From: Bathymodiolus brooksi
Lineage: Eukaryota > Mollusca > Bivalvia > Mytilida > Modiolidae
Length of the DNA stretch: 64,000 nt
Assembly (NCBI GenBank): GCA_963680875.1
Contig: OY804585.1
Span: forward strand, 48,221,085-48,285,084
Direction: 5' to 3'
Shown here: positions 46,083 to 57,652 of the stretch, piece by piece
How positions within the stretch are numbered: position 1 is the stretch's first letter
How the letters are laid out: every line of letters starts with the position of its first letter
Position numbers and translations under genes: made by a program
The notes under the pieces: model-generated
The model's database searches: none
The model's input: only the letters and a program-made list of their open reading frames with translations
What the model was told of the DNA's origin: nothing

Positions 46083-47744
46083 ACTAGAGGCTCAGCTGAG
46101 CCTGTATCGCTCACCTGACATAAATAAGTCCTCTTAAGAATCTCTGCATGCTGAATACATCTAAGTTACTATTCAAATCTCATACTGCCATAGGGTTCTA
46201 TGTTAAAACTATGTCTGCTCATGGCAGCCATCTTGGATGGAGGTCGTGGTCACCGGACACAATTTTGAAAGTATACTACCCAAGGACCATCCATGCCATG
46301 TTTGCTTTAAATTGGCTGACTGGTTTCAGAAGAGAAGACTTTTAAACAATTTTCCCATATGGTCCTATGTTAAAACTATGTCTGCTGATGGCGTCCATTT
46401 TGAACCGAGATCGGGATCACTGAATACAATTTTGGAAGTTGACCACCTAAGGACCATCGATGACATGTTTGCTATATTGGCTTACTAGTTTCAGAGGAGA
46501 AGATTTTAAAACATTTTTTCCCATAGGGTCCTATGTTAAAACTACAGTATGTCTGCTGAAGGTGGCCATCTTGGATGGAGGTCAGGGTCACTGGACACAA
46601 TTTTGAAAATTGACCACTTAAGGACCATCCATGCCATGTTTGCTTTAAATTGGCTTACTGGTTTCAAAGAAGAAGATTTTTAAATATATTTGTGGTTTCA
46701 GAAAAAAAGATGAAAATGTGAAATTCCCATAGGGTCCAATGTTAAACTAAGTCAAGTCATGGCGGCCATCTTGAATTTCCGATTGGCAAACGATTCACAA
46801 ATTTAGTACAGGACCACCCAATGATCATTCCTGCAAAGTCACAATTCAATTGGCTTAGTGGTTTCTAACAAGAAGATTTTTAAAATTTCAACCAATCAGA
46901 ACACATTATGGGCCCTGGCAGCCATGTTGGATTTCCGATCAGCACCAAAAACAAAAATCTTGTATATGACCATCCAATGAACATTTCTGCCAAGTTTGAT
47001 TCAAATCTGTTTTGTGGTTTCAGAAAAAAAGATGAAAATGTGAAATTCCCATAGGGTCCTATGTTAAACTAAGTCGAGTCATGGCGACCATCTTGAATTT
47101 CCGATCGGCAAACGTTTCACAAGTTTAGTACAGGACCACCCAATGATCATTCCTGCAAAGTCACAATTCAATTGGCTTAGTGGTTTCTAACAAGAAGATT
47201 TTTAAAATTTCGACCAATCAGAACACATTATGGGCCCTGGCAGCCATGTTGGATTTCCGATCAGTGCCAAAAACAAAACTCTTGTATATGACCATCCAAT
47301 GAACATTTCTGCCAAGTTTGGTTCAAATCTGTTTTGTGGTTTCAGAAAAAAAGATGAAAATATGAAATTCCCATAGGGTCCAATGTTAAACTAAGTCGAA
47401 TCATGTGGGCCATCTTGAATTTCCGATCGGCAAACGATTCACAAATTTAGTACAGGACCACCCAATGATCATTCCTGCAAAGTCACAATTCAATTGACTT
47501 AGTGGTTTCTGACAAGAAGATTTTTTAAATTTCAGCCAATGAGAACACATTATGGACCCTGGCAGCCATGTTGGATTTCAAATCAGCACCAAAAACACAA
47601 ATCCAGTGAACATTTCTGGCAAGTTTGGCTGATTTCTGTTCAGCGGTTTCAGAGAAGAAGATTTAAATGTGAAAAGCTAACGGACGGACGGATGCTTACC
47701 CATGACAAAAGCTCACATGGCCTATGGCCAGGTGAGCTAAAAAA
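46083..47744 (+). repeat. 'gctcacct' repeat, copy 5, expanded (1.66 kb)
   Basis: Complete ends (actagaggctcag ... cgctcacctgac; ggccaggtgagctaaaaa). Internal blocks with cccatagggtcctatgttaa and tcctgcaaagtcacaattca repeat six or seven times. Open frames at 46148-46488 and 47539-47751 are within the repeat. Confidence 0.8.
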
Positions 47745-48360
47745 TGACTAAGTCCAACTATCTGTCATTTTGAGAATATTTGAAGAAAATCAAAATCCTG
47801 TGGACATGCACACCTCCATTATGTGTATGAACATCCTACAAAATATTAAAGCTGTAGCTCCAAAAGTGTAGGAGATAGCCAGACAAACCATGTATCTATA
47901 TCTGGACGGACGAACAGACGGACAAGGGTAAATTAATATGCCCCCCGACTCTTAGTCGCGGGGACATAAAAAAGATTAATACCAGGAAGTAGCATATGCT
48001 TTCCTACTCAAGACAAGCATGCGTCTCTCTAATTATTAAGAAGTTATCATATACATTTTTGTATCTCTCTAACAATAGAGAGGTAAATATCCATGTATAC
48101 CTCAAATGGTAGAGAGGTACAATGTACATGTGTAAATAAGCATACATGTAATAATATAGCTCCCTTATGACAGAGGTAAGCATACATCTCCCTACTGACA
48201 GAGAGGTAAACATACATCTGCCTAATGCTTAAGAGAGGAAAGTATACACCTCTCTAAGATAAATCAAATCATAAACCTTCCATTCAGCTAAAAATAACAC
48301 ACAAAAACATTAAAATTAGATATGAGTAGTTTACACCCATGCATGTTCACCACTTACTGT
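47745..48360. repeat. Right part of the split repeat and 'ctctctaa/agagaggta' region
   Basis: 47750-47970 completes the repeat described at 45612. 48020-48260 has irregular copies of acagagaggtaa(a)catac. The minus-strand open frame at 48004-48213 follows this repetition and is not a gene. Confidence 0.5.
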
Positions 48361-49066
48361 CACGGCTGGTAATCGGCACAAGCAGAACAGTTGGTTCTGC
48401 AAAGAAATTCGTGAGGATAACTTCCGGTTTTGGTGGAGGAGAGTTCACGAAGACGCTTCGCAAGGTATGTACATGTCAAAAATTGAAATTTTCTTTTTTA
48501 TTGCTCGAATATTGCAAAATCAGAGAATGCTATGCTGTGGCGAATGCTTTCACGATTAGAAACATGTATAGTTTATTCTTGTATATGAAGTGTAACTCTC
48601 ACAAAATCAATCGTCCCACGAAAAACATGACGAAAATTGTGACACTCTTACATTTCTAAGTTGTTCTTGACAAAGATGCAAGTTAAATTTTCAATATTTT
48701 TTCATCATGGGAGTCTAAATGTAATCGGGGATAATTTCCGATTCGTCAGAAGTAAATTGAAGTCTAGATATATCTACAAACTGTCAATTTTCTCGTTTTC
48801 CTGCTTGAGGAGATCGGTTCTGATAGAGCACATTGCGAATGCATGAGGAGATTTGCTAGTTTTGGTACGACATATGTAATCCACTGTATAATCACAAATT
48901 TTGCATGTCTGTCTGGTAATAAATTCACGAACTGATGCCCGTCGGGTTTTTAAAAGTATAAAAGTAATATTTCATTGTTCATGGGCTGTCCACCTAGAAA
49001 GAAACATTTCATTTAAGGAATCAATTCATAATTGTAAACTGCGGTTCCCATGATTTAACTTGTTAT

Positions 49067-49846
49067 TGTAACATAAATACGTATTTTTCCTTTGATGTTT
49101 TTATGCAATAATCAACTTAAAAATAATGAACATTTACAAACCATGGTCTAACATGAAGATCTTGATGTTATTCCATGATTTTGACATCATATATCTGTTA
49201 TTCCATGGTTTTGACGTATTAGGATCTGTTATTCCATGATTTTGACGTCATAAATCTGTCAATCATATAATTTCTGTTACAAAACATATATACCATGGAT
49301 CTTACTCATGAACTTATTTAAACCAACTCATCCTTCGGATTCGTTGGTTTAAATAAGTTAATTCGTAAGATCCATGGTATATATAATACTTATTGATCAT
49401 TTGTTGTTTGTGACAATTTCCATTGTGTATTGGATACACAAGATTGGAAAAAATTGAAAATGCACTGTAAGATAATTTTATAATCAAGAATAAGTATTAT
49501 ATATACCATGGATCTTACGAATGAACTTATTTAAACCAACGAATCCGAAAGATGAGTTGGTTTAGATAAGTTTATGAGTAATATCCATGGTATATATGTT
49601 ATGTAACAGAAATTACATGATTGACAGATTTATGACGTCAAAATCATGGAATAACAGATCTAATACGTCAAAATCATGGAATAACAGATCTATGACGTCA
49701 AAATCATGGAATAACAGATCTATGACATCAAAATCATGGAATAACATCAAGAACTTCATGTTAGACCATGGTTTGTAAAAGTTCACTATTTTTAAGTTGA
49801 TTATTGCATAAAAACATCAAAGGAAAAATACGTATTTATGTTACAA
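49067..49846. repeat. Foldback with 326/356-bp arms and 30-bp sub-repeats
   Basis: Left arm 49067-49392, right arm 49491-49846. The right arm has four copies and the left three of a 30-bp unit (aaaatcatggaataacagat ctatgacgtc), which accounts for the length difference. Each arm also contains a smaller palindrome (aacttatttaaaccaac ... gttggtttaaataagtt). Confidence 0.85.
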
Positions 49847-50132
49847 TTAAACTTAATGTGAATCATATCTTTATAATTTCTAATACAAATGATACACTCT
49901 AAATTAAATATCATACAGTTGAGAATAATATTAATTTGTGGTTTGTTTTTCTATTATGTAGTGTGCTATGTGTACACACTTGTAAATAAAAAAGATCTCT
50001 GTTAGTAGTGGTTACAAGATGTAAAGCGCTTTACCAATTTTAAGGATATGTCCACAGTTTAATTGACATCTTGTGTTTAATTTATTCATGACTACTAGCA
50101 CTAAGTGAATGTTTATTTACGTTAGACCTATG

Positions 50133-50769
50133 CTAGATACGATAACGTAACCCTCATTCCGCTTGTGCTTCAGTTAGGGTTACGAATCTGTCCCATTCAA
50201 CGTATGGGAGCAAATTAAAATTTTCGCTAAGTGAATATTTGAACTTTCTTTTTGCATATCTGGTCATAACTTATTATTCCCTACAATTTTTAAGTAATGG
50301 CGATACGAAATAAGTGTTACAATACCTGTTTCTACCTTCACGATCGATTTAGTATTCGAAAATTGTTTCTTGTCCGCCATGGCACCTTACGTATACTCTC
50401 GTGATGGATCTGAATGCCAAATATGAAAAACTTTACTACGAATAGTACGATGTGTTTTACTACGATTGATCCAAATAAGGATATCTCCAAAACGAGGCAA
50501 GTGCACGTGAAATAGCAACTTGTAAACAAATAGTCGGACAGAAAGAAGATCTCATGCATTCAAATTTTCAGATGGATATAAGTCTACCATGGATTGATGC
50601 AGCGTTTACTTAGCACCTCAAGGTTTACCTAAATATATTTATCTTTCACCCCCGTTAATTTTTCCAACCACTTACAACGGAATTAAGACAAAAAACCGCC
50701 CGGTGTGGGACCGATTCGTAACCCTCGCTGGGAGCAAAAGCGGACTGAGGGTTCCGTTATCGTATCTAG
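50133..50769. mobile_element. Long-TIR element with about 70-bp ends
   Basis: Starts ctagatacgataacgtaacc and ends inverted (cgttatcgtatctag). The arms also share gggttacgaatc[t/g]gtccca. A 7-bp direct repeat acctatg (50126-50132 and 50770-50776) flanks it, possibly 9 bp. Design resembles element G. Non-coding. Confidence 0.75.
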
Positions 50770-51587
50770 ACCTATGTATGTACTGAAATCAAGTAATATT
50801 ATAACTTGTGTAGATCTGCGGTGAAGTTTCCGTCATCTTTAGTAAAAAGGTTGCGCCGAATAGATGTGGAAACCCGTTTGAAAGGATATAAATATTTTGA
50901 AATTGAAAGAGATTTTTTTAATAAACTTGGTGTCCTGATTGATGGGGATTTTAAATTTGGTGTACTCTACTTGTTTGTGTTCGTTTCCTTGGCGGTGATA
51001 CAGGCAATCTATATCGAAATGGTTTTTTGTAAAGAGTCAATGTCAGTCCCCTTTTCCTCTTTCCCTTGAATCCTGGCATCTCCTGAAAGTGGACAGAGAA
51101 TAGTTTATTTTGATTAGAGTATTTATCAGTTTTGTGTTTAAAAGTGTCAATTTATCAATTTTGCAGAAAACAATTACCAAAACTAGCAAATCTCCTCATG
51201 CATTCGCAATGTGCTCTATCAGAACCGATCTCCTCAAGCAGTAAAACGAGAAAATTGACAGTTTGTAGATTTATCTAGACTTCAATTTACTTCTAACGAA
51301 TCGGAATTTATCCCCGATTACATTTAGACTCCCATGATGAAAACATATTGAAAATTTAACTTGCATCTTTGTCAAGAACAACTTAGAAATGTAAGAGTGT
51401 CACAATTTTCGTCATGTTTTTCGTGGGACGATTGATTTTGCGAGAGTTACACTTCATATACAAGAATAAACTATACATGTTTCTAATCGTGAAAGCATTC
51501 GCCACAGCATAGCATTCTCTGATTTTGCAATATTCGAGCAATAAAAAAAGAAAATTTCAATTTTTGACATGTACATACCTTGCGAAG

Positions 51588-51682
51588 CGTCTTCGTGAAC
51601 TCTCCTCCACTAAAACCGGAAGTTATCCTCACGAATTTCTTTGCAGAACCAACTGTTCTGCTTGTGCCGATTACCAGCCGTG
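51588..51682 (-). other. Possible alternative 5' exon of the DRAM-like gene (in the right arm)
   Basis: Acceptor-like gctacag ends exactly where the arm begins; the open segment TARLVIGTSRTVGSAKKF... ends AAG at a GTATGT donor. Splicing to 45567 would read [14 protein letters not shown] in frame with the DRAM-like protein. This is phase logic only; no start codon is fixed, and the same segment exists in the left arm on the other strand. Confidence 0.25.
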
Positions 51683-51699
51683 CTGTAGCATTGACAAAT

Positions 51700-52039
51700 A
51701 CAAGTAATTCTTGGATGCAACACTTTTTGAATACATTTTGCATTACATTTTGTGTACTAGGTTGAACAATAATATACAACATATTGATATTGGTAAGGGT
51801 GCACGATACAAGAATCACAGAAACTTTCATGAAAGATCTCAAATCATCTCAGGGTCAGGTGAAAAACATTCCCTTGACCAGACTGAGCCTTGCACGAGAT
51901 AATTGAAACCTTACACTACTACTAGCGAGTCTGAGATTTCCCCCTTTTGTACTTTTTCATGTGTCAGAAATCTCTTTAAAACGTGCAACAATTGTAGGAA
52001 TTAAAATCATGCAATTTAGAAAAATAAAATAAAAAATAC
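51700..52039. other. No gene seen
   Basis: AT-rich; open frames running out of the inverted arm (51483-51902) continue here without motifs. Confidence 0.4.
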
Positions 52040-52122
52040 CTGATTTGTGAATGCAGCAATATTTTCTCCAAAAACTAGAAAACTGATCAAAACACAAGAA
52101 GATGCTGAATCAACTGATGAAC
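52040..52122 (-). other. Possible non-coding leader exon of the DRAM-like gene
   Basis: Minus-strand donor AAATCAG|GTATTT at 52040, with a TATA-like site about 30 bases before the presumed start. No start codon leads to a useful frame, so it would be 5' UTR. Supported by position and signals only. Confidence 0.3.
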
Positions 52123-52146
52123 TGCAATCAAAAATGTCACTGTACT

Positions 52147-52156
52147 CTATATATAG
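52147..52156 (-). promoter_or_regulatory. TATA-like site ctatatatag
   Basis: Palindromic ctatatatag at the correct distance from the possible leader exon at 52122-52040. AT-rich surroundings make chance occurrence likely. Confidence 0.25.
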
Positions 52157-53124
52157 TTGGGAAGTTTATTAAATCTGTTTACAGTTTAAGTCGGGAAGTT
52201 TTATAAATATGTTAACAGTTTATCTACTTTTAAAAATATCGATGACAGCTTCTCATATTACTTATACCATGGGATTAGAACAAAATATTCACAATCATGT
52301 GAATGAAAATATTGAGGTCAAATCAGATGTCATGTGATCATGATGAACACCTGAAGTTGAATGCAAATCGACATTATCAAACGAATACAGTCTAACGGAG
52401 CTCAATATTTGTGTCTTCAAGGGTACATTATATAAATTACCTCTCGGGTGGTTTATTTTCTACAATTCTTATAAAACTTCTATGAACTCCCGGGGCTTTG
52501 TCTGCTTTCCCTATGTGCTTTCTCTTTCACAAGATAGAAATTCAGGATAAGATAACTCTTGTTTTGTTATTAAAAATTATGTGCAACGATCCCGAAAATG
52601 TGTACTTTCAGTTTATCGATTCTAAAAATACATTAAGAAAATATGCAAATGTAGGTAATATCTAAATACCATACGACTACCAGTACCACACATTATTTTC
52701 ATTTATTAAAAGTATACAGTTTCCGTCTCATGAATTTAAAATAATATGTTTATTAAATAAGGGTAATAACAAAATTACCGAACTCCGAACAATCTTACAA
52801 AGGGAAAGTCAAAACTCATAATTATATAAACAGACAAAATCAGTCAACAACCGGAAAACTGTGAAAACCGTATTGACCCTGACTTGGTACAGGCATTTCT
52901 AAAGAAATGGTGGGTTGAATCAGATTTTAAAGCGCCAAACCTCCCGCTCTCATTACGGCTCAAAGTCTCCGGCTGTCACTATAACAGTATTTAAATACAG
53001 GAACAAAATAGGTAAAATAGTTGTCAAAACAGTACCATATTCAGTAAATGTAAATGTCAAAAACACTTTTACGTCACACATTGATAAAAAAATATTTTTG
53101 ACATTTTTCTTGACTTCTTTATCT
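52157..53124. other. No gene; direct-repeat flank
   Basis: 52665-52714 (accatacgactaccagtacc..., attattttcatttattaaa) is repeated at 53532-53582, bracketing about 0.8 kb that contains the retroelement fragment below. Confidence 0.5.
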
Positions 53125-53500
53125 TTATACATTTTCACTATATGAAAATGCATCGCTTATAATTTTTTCTGCAGAGACGGAATATATTTCGAAATATATC
53201 TTGGTATCGGAATATAAACTTTTTAAGAGATCGAATAAGGCGAATCTTTTCATAGCCTTTTCATAATCAGAATAATTGCTACTGGCCCTTGCATAGCGAA
53301 TCAATTGCGAGATGTAAACACCATATGCAGGAGAAGCTGGTATATTGCTGCACATGCTTGGAAAATTTATGATTTTAAAATTGAAGTCGTCCCGTTTATC
53401 ATAAATTTGAGTACTGAGTTAACCACTGTCGTCAAATTCGAGGTATAAGTCTAAAAATGATGCGGACGAAGCGGTATCTGTGGTCTCTTTAACTTCCAGC
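53125..53500 (-). pseudogene. Fragment of a retroelement protein (SNIPASPAYGVYISQLIRYA family)
   Basis: Minus strand reads SFLDLYLEFDDSG, stop, STQIYDKRDDFNFKI, then CSNIPASPAYGVYISQLIRY and ARASSNYSD. I recognise this as the C-terminal region after a reverse transcriptase found in many invertebrate and fish genomes; the exact clade is not certain. A stop (53418 region) and frame loss after KRFALFDL show decay. Confidence 0.5.
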
Positions 53501-54261
53501 TCTGGAGGATATTAAACCAATCATATTTGAATACCATACTGACGACTACCAGTACCACACATTATTTTCATTTATTAAAAATTATAAAAACAGTAAACAG
53601 TATATTTATGTTAAGTATTCACTGTGTTTGAGCGTTGTCCTCATTACACCAGTTTAAATTACACGTTTTAAAGACGTTGTGCACGGTGTTGGTGTTACAT
53701 GTAGGAACGTCAAAAGTATCGATGTCTGGCGCTAACGTCATGAACATGTTACAGACGACACACTTAGATCTACTTTATTTCTCGTTCCGTTGGTTTTCTT
53801 TGAACTCTTTTCATTACCAGTATAATGACTATTATCATTTTTATGGTTTGTTGGTTTGTCATATTTTTGAAATCTTATCTTATACTCATGTACCCATTTT
53901 TTCCCTATGCGTATGTTTTTCATCAAATAATATTTTGTTGGTTTTTGTATTTATCTTTAGCTTTGTTCATCACACTTTTGATGTATCTGGTTTCATGACG
54001 TGATTATTAATATTGTGCTATAATTTTTATTTTCTAAATGAAGTATAGTCTTCATTCGATCGCCTTCGTTTAACAAACACGATCATTTTCTCTTTACATC
54101 GAACTGAACGCCAAACTCATAACTACTTTACTTCGATATTTCCATTGCCCCTTTGGTATCTTCAAACTCTTCTTCCAGTTAAAAATGATAAAATAACAAT
54201 TTCAATATAATTTACATTTAATTTGACATTGTAATGTAAGTTTACTGTGTTTACTGGACAA

Positions 54262-57003
54262 GTTTATGACACGAGACTTTCAAATTCAACTGGCTAACTC
54301 GCTCAAGTTCATGCTTTCAATAATGGTTTCATTTTCCTTTTCCGTTAATGTCAAAGAATTTGTTTTTTCAACACGATCTTGGCATATATACAAAACAGAC
54401 GCCGTTGGCACACTCGCTAGCGGTCGTTTCAAATGTTTGTATTTCAGTACTTCGAAATTCTTCTTTGCAAAATACATCCCCCTTATTACCGATGAACCCC
54501 TGGAAAAAGACGCACCCCATTCATCAGATTCATTTTCCTGCAAAATAATGCTTTCTGAGGTTGCCTTTAATAGATAGAAGTCATGTCCGTCATCGTCACA
54601 TAAAACTGCAAATATTGTTCCTTCCGTAATTAAATCAGCGATAGATTCATTTTGCTCGCGCTCGAGAAATGTATTTTCATTGCTTGAGTTTGTACAATCA
54701 CCCACCAACTCAATAGCAGTACAACTTCCGACCTGCACAATATTCATACATTCCTCACATTCCAAACAATTGTCACAGTAACATGATAAATTTCTTAAAA
54801 AAGAGGTTTTGAGAATCTATTGTCTCTACACGATGAACCGCTCTAATTCCTTTGATTGGTTTAAAGTTCCTCTTATTTGCCCGAGGTATTTCCTCAACAT
54901 ATCTGAAAAGTCTCCTTTTACAGGCATGTGATCGGCTTGCTTTTATGTTGTTTTCAGCGAATTCAAAAAAGTTCTCGAGGAGACCTAATTTCAGCTTTGC
55001 CTCGAATTACCGCCATGTCTGCCTGATTGTTCAATAATCCCCCAGCTGCATCCTGTGGGCCTTTCCCATGACAACTTTCAAAGAAGTTTCTGATGATTTT
55101 TGAATATCCAAATTCCTCTACGGATTCAGCAAAATTCCCGAAACAATTATTGGCACTGGCAACCGTCGCTGAATTCGTGCATGACAGTGACATAATAATT
55201 TATCGAGTTCAAGTATTCTGATTTTGACTTCTGGACATAATGTACAAAGTACTGGTCGTGTTTTTCGTCCGGTGATATAATGTAAAAATGTTCGCATATT
55301 ATGTTTATTTCTTCCGGTGTACTCGACACGCCATCCACCTCTAATATTGCACGTCTGTAAATAATGGACACGTGAATTGATACCTCTGTCCGTTGGAAAT
55401 AATTTGATTGGATCTCTACTCTATCGGTGCATCTGTAATTCTCAGAAAAATCAAGAACTACCAAACATTCATTCGTTGGGAGGTTTTCAATGAGGTACTT
55501 GAGCTGGTCAGTTTGCCACTTGGATCTAAAGTTATGACCTACGAAAGACTGTAATTTATTTTATAAAATACTTGATCATATCACCTGCTTTTGTTGTTTT
55601 ATCAACTAGCATAAGCTTTTTCTTTGTTCCGTGTTTAGTTTTGATATCAATGTATTCAAATATTTTCCATTTCACGTCGGGAGATTCATTACATGTACTC
55701 AATTCATGTTCGCTAAATTTTATCAAATGCAATCCGCATTGATCACAAGATCTTTCTGTGCAATCTTTTGCATGAACGTTTCCTGTTTCTTGATAACAAA
55801 GCGTATCGTTGCATAACTCTGTCAAAGATCCGTATAATTTAAAACTCGTTTCGTCAATAACTTCGTCTATCAATGGCTTGCGATAGGCTATGAAAGCATT
55901 GAATAGGTACTTGCACTCAAGATGGTATCTACAGCAACAGGTGGTACGGTCTTTGATTCGCGCGGCTCTTACGAAGTAAGGTTTACATTTTTCGAATGTC
56001 TTTTGTGATATTTGGATTTCTGGGTGAGTTTGTTGAAAATTTAAGAAGGCTTCACTCTGAGTTTTTTCTAGAATTTGAATAGCATGACTACAGTACATTT
56101 TAGGACCGACTCTTATTCGTTTCACGTCCTTCTTATTGCCTGTCTGTCTTGATATTTCAGGGGAACACCAAAAATTGTATATAGTTTTTCCCGCGTCATC
56201 CGAAAGTTTGTCACTTCTAGTTTTACGCGTGGTGTATCTATATGAAGATTGCTCGGAATGAAAAATTTTAGTACGAATTTTCTTCCCCTTTGAAATCCTC
56301 CCGACTGAAACACCAAGTTTCCTTGCTAAGTCTACTTTAGCCTTGCATTTTTCAACAGTCGGCCCTGACATTGATGCTGTTAATATGCTTACAACTTCAC
56401 GCGATTTGTCATTTCTTTTAAATTTTTCTTCACTTAAAATTGTTTTCACGTCATTTCAGCATCTTTACGGTCTTTGGGAGATGGAATAATCCTTTTTTTC
56501 TGCAAATCTTTAACTGTTGGTGACTTTCTACTAAAAATGTAGGCTTTCATAGTAGCAAACCTTTATACAGGCGTCTGTGGAAGTGCATCTTTTAGTTTCT
56601 TTACTGCCCGGAATTTGCTCATTTTATTGCAGAAATTAGAATGTTCCTCTTGAACAGCTTCTACAGGTAGCATATCCGGTGGTTGTCCTTGTCTCATTTT
56701 TTCTCTCCAGCGATGCTGTTTTTCTGTCTTCCTTCTACCATATTTCCCTTTTCTAACTTTTGCAACTCATTTCTTTCCTTAGTCATAGCCCGACTTCTCC
56801 GTTTTCTTTCTCTTGCATTTGCCTTTCTTTCTGCTTCCGCTTTTATAAATTTTGTTGTATTTTCCCTCTGCTATCTTTTCCGAACCGCGGAGAGAGACTG
56901 TGACAATTCTCTTGATTCTTTTCGTTTTTTCTGTTTCCATTTTTGTTGTCTCTCTCGTCGTTTTGCATCTCTAATTTGTTGAATCTTAGAATACACTGGC
57001 ATA
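54262..57003 (-). pseudogene. DDE-type transposase-like gene, decayed
   Basis: Reading down the minus strand: a very basic N-terminus (MPVYSKIQQIRDAKRRERQQ, then KWKQKKRKES, 57003-56580) with two stops; a 297-codon block (56449-55556) with Cys/His-rich TCCCRYHLECKYL and CTERSCDQCGLHL; VVLDFSENY (Asp near 55452), HEFSDGCQCQ (Asp near 55167), NFFESCHGKGPQDAAGG (Glu near 55079); and a C-terminal 159-codon block (54765-54286). The D...D...E pattern with HGKGPxDxxGG fits a DDE nuclease. At least five lesions (stops near 56870 and 56560, frameshifts near 56450, 55550 and 55150). No terminal inverted repeats were found. I do not know the superfamily name. Confidence 0.6.
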
Positions 57004-57510
57004 CCTGCAAATTATAATAACAAAATTTTAGGATATTAAATTTTGTTTGTTGCATAAACCAAATAAATTTCAAACTTTTGTACCTATCATCAAGTGAGGA
57101 TAGCGGAAATATTTTTTTTACGTCCATCAAGGATATTGAGTGCCAAGGCCATACTAAGCCCGCTTGCATTTCGTTATATTTTCGATGCTAGGGTTTTAAG
57201 GCCATTCCAAATCAAATGATTTAAAAATTTTAAAAAGACACATACTTCAAAGAATCTTCGCAACTAAATGTACAAAGTTATGAAACAGGACGAAAATTTA
57301 AAATCTGCACTTCCACAGGATGGTTTAGATTTTTCACTATTATTGCCAATAGGAAAGAAATAATCAAATGAAAAAAATGTCACTCGCTTGCATTTAATTC
57401 TTCAACGAAATGTCAGAAGTACAAGTATTTGCTTTGGAATGGCCTTAGTACATTTCTATTTGTTATCGTCATATATAATCAATCATAAGTTCATTTCGTC
57501 TTGTCAAGAA
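57004..57510. other. No gene seen
   Basis: Begins just beyond the presumed ATG at 57003, preceded on the minus strand by an acceptor-like ttgcag, so the transposase-like gene may have had an upstream exon here; none is recognisable. Confidence 0.4.
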
Positions 57511-57652
57511 GGGGCCAGGTTGGCTCAATGAGTTAGGTCGCTGGATCTAACAGCTCATACAAACCTATAACCAATAGGACGTGGGTTCGCGCCCAGCTTT
57601 GTAAATTACAAAAAGGGTGCACTCGACTCGCAGCCGCAAGTGATAAAGTTTA

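Larger units (their letters stand above)
48361..51682. mobile_element. 3.3-kb nested inverted-repeat block with 0.5-kb arms
   Basis: 48361-48867 is inverted at 51175-51682 with few differences. Inside lie a second long inverted pair (49067-49846) and an element with TIRs (50133-50769). Both outer arms carry an exon-like open segment (RLVIGTSRTVGSAKKFVRIT, then SGFxGGEFTKTLRK) followed by a consensus donor AAG|GTATGT. No transposase found. Confidence 0.75.

Noticed and set aside
46148..46488. Small proteins in the 46-47.7 kb region
   Set aside because: They fall entirely within internal blocks of an interspersed repeat.
52665..53582. LTR retrotransposon bounded by 50-bp direct repeats
   Set aside because: The repeats are too short for LTRs, lack TG...CA ends and enclose only a non-LTR-like fragment; treated as a flanking duplication only.
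53635..54003. 122-codon plus-strand hydrophobic protein
   Set aside because: Phe/Leu/His-rich frame in T-rich DNA without motif; similar text appears antisense as a charged frame, so it is not credible as a gene.
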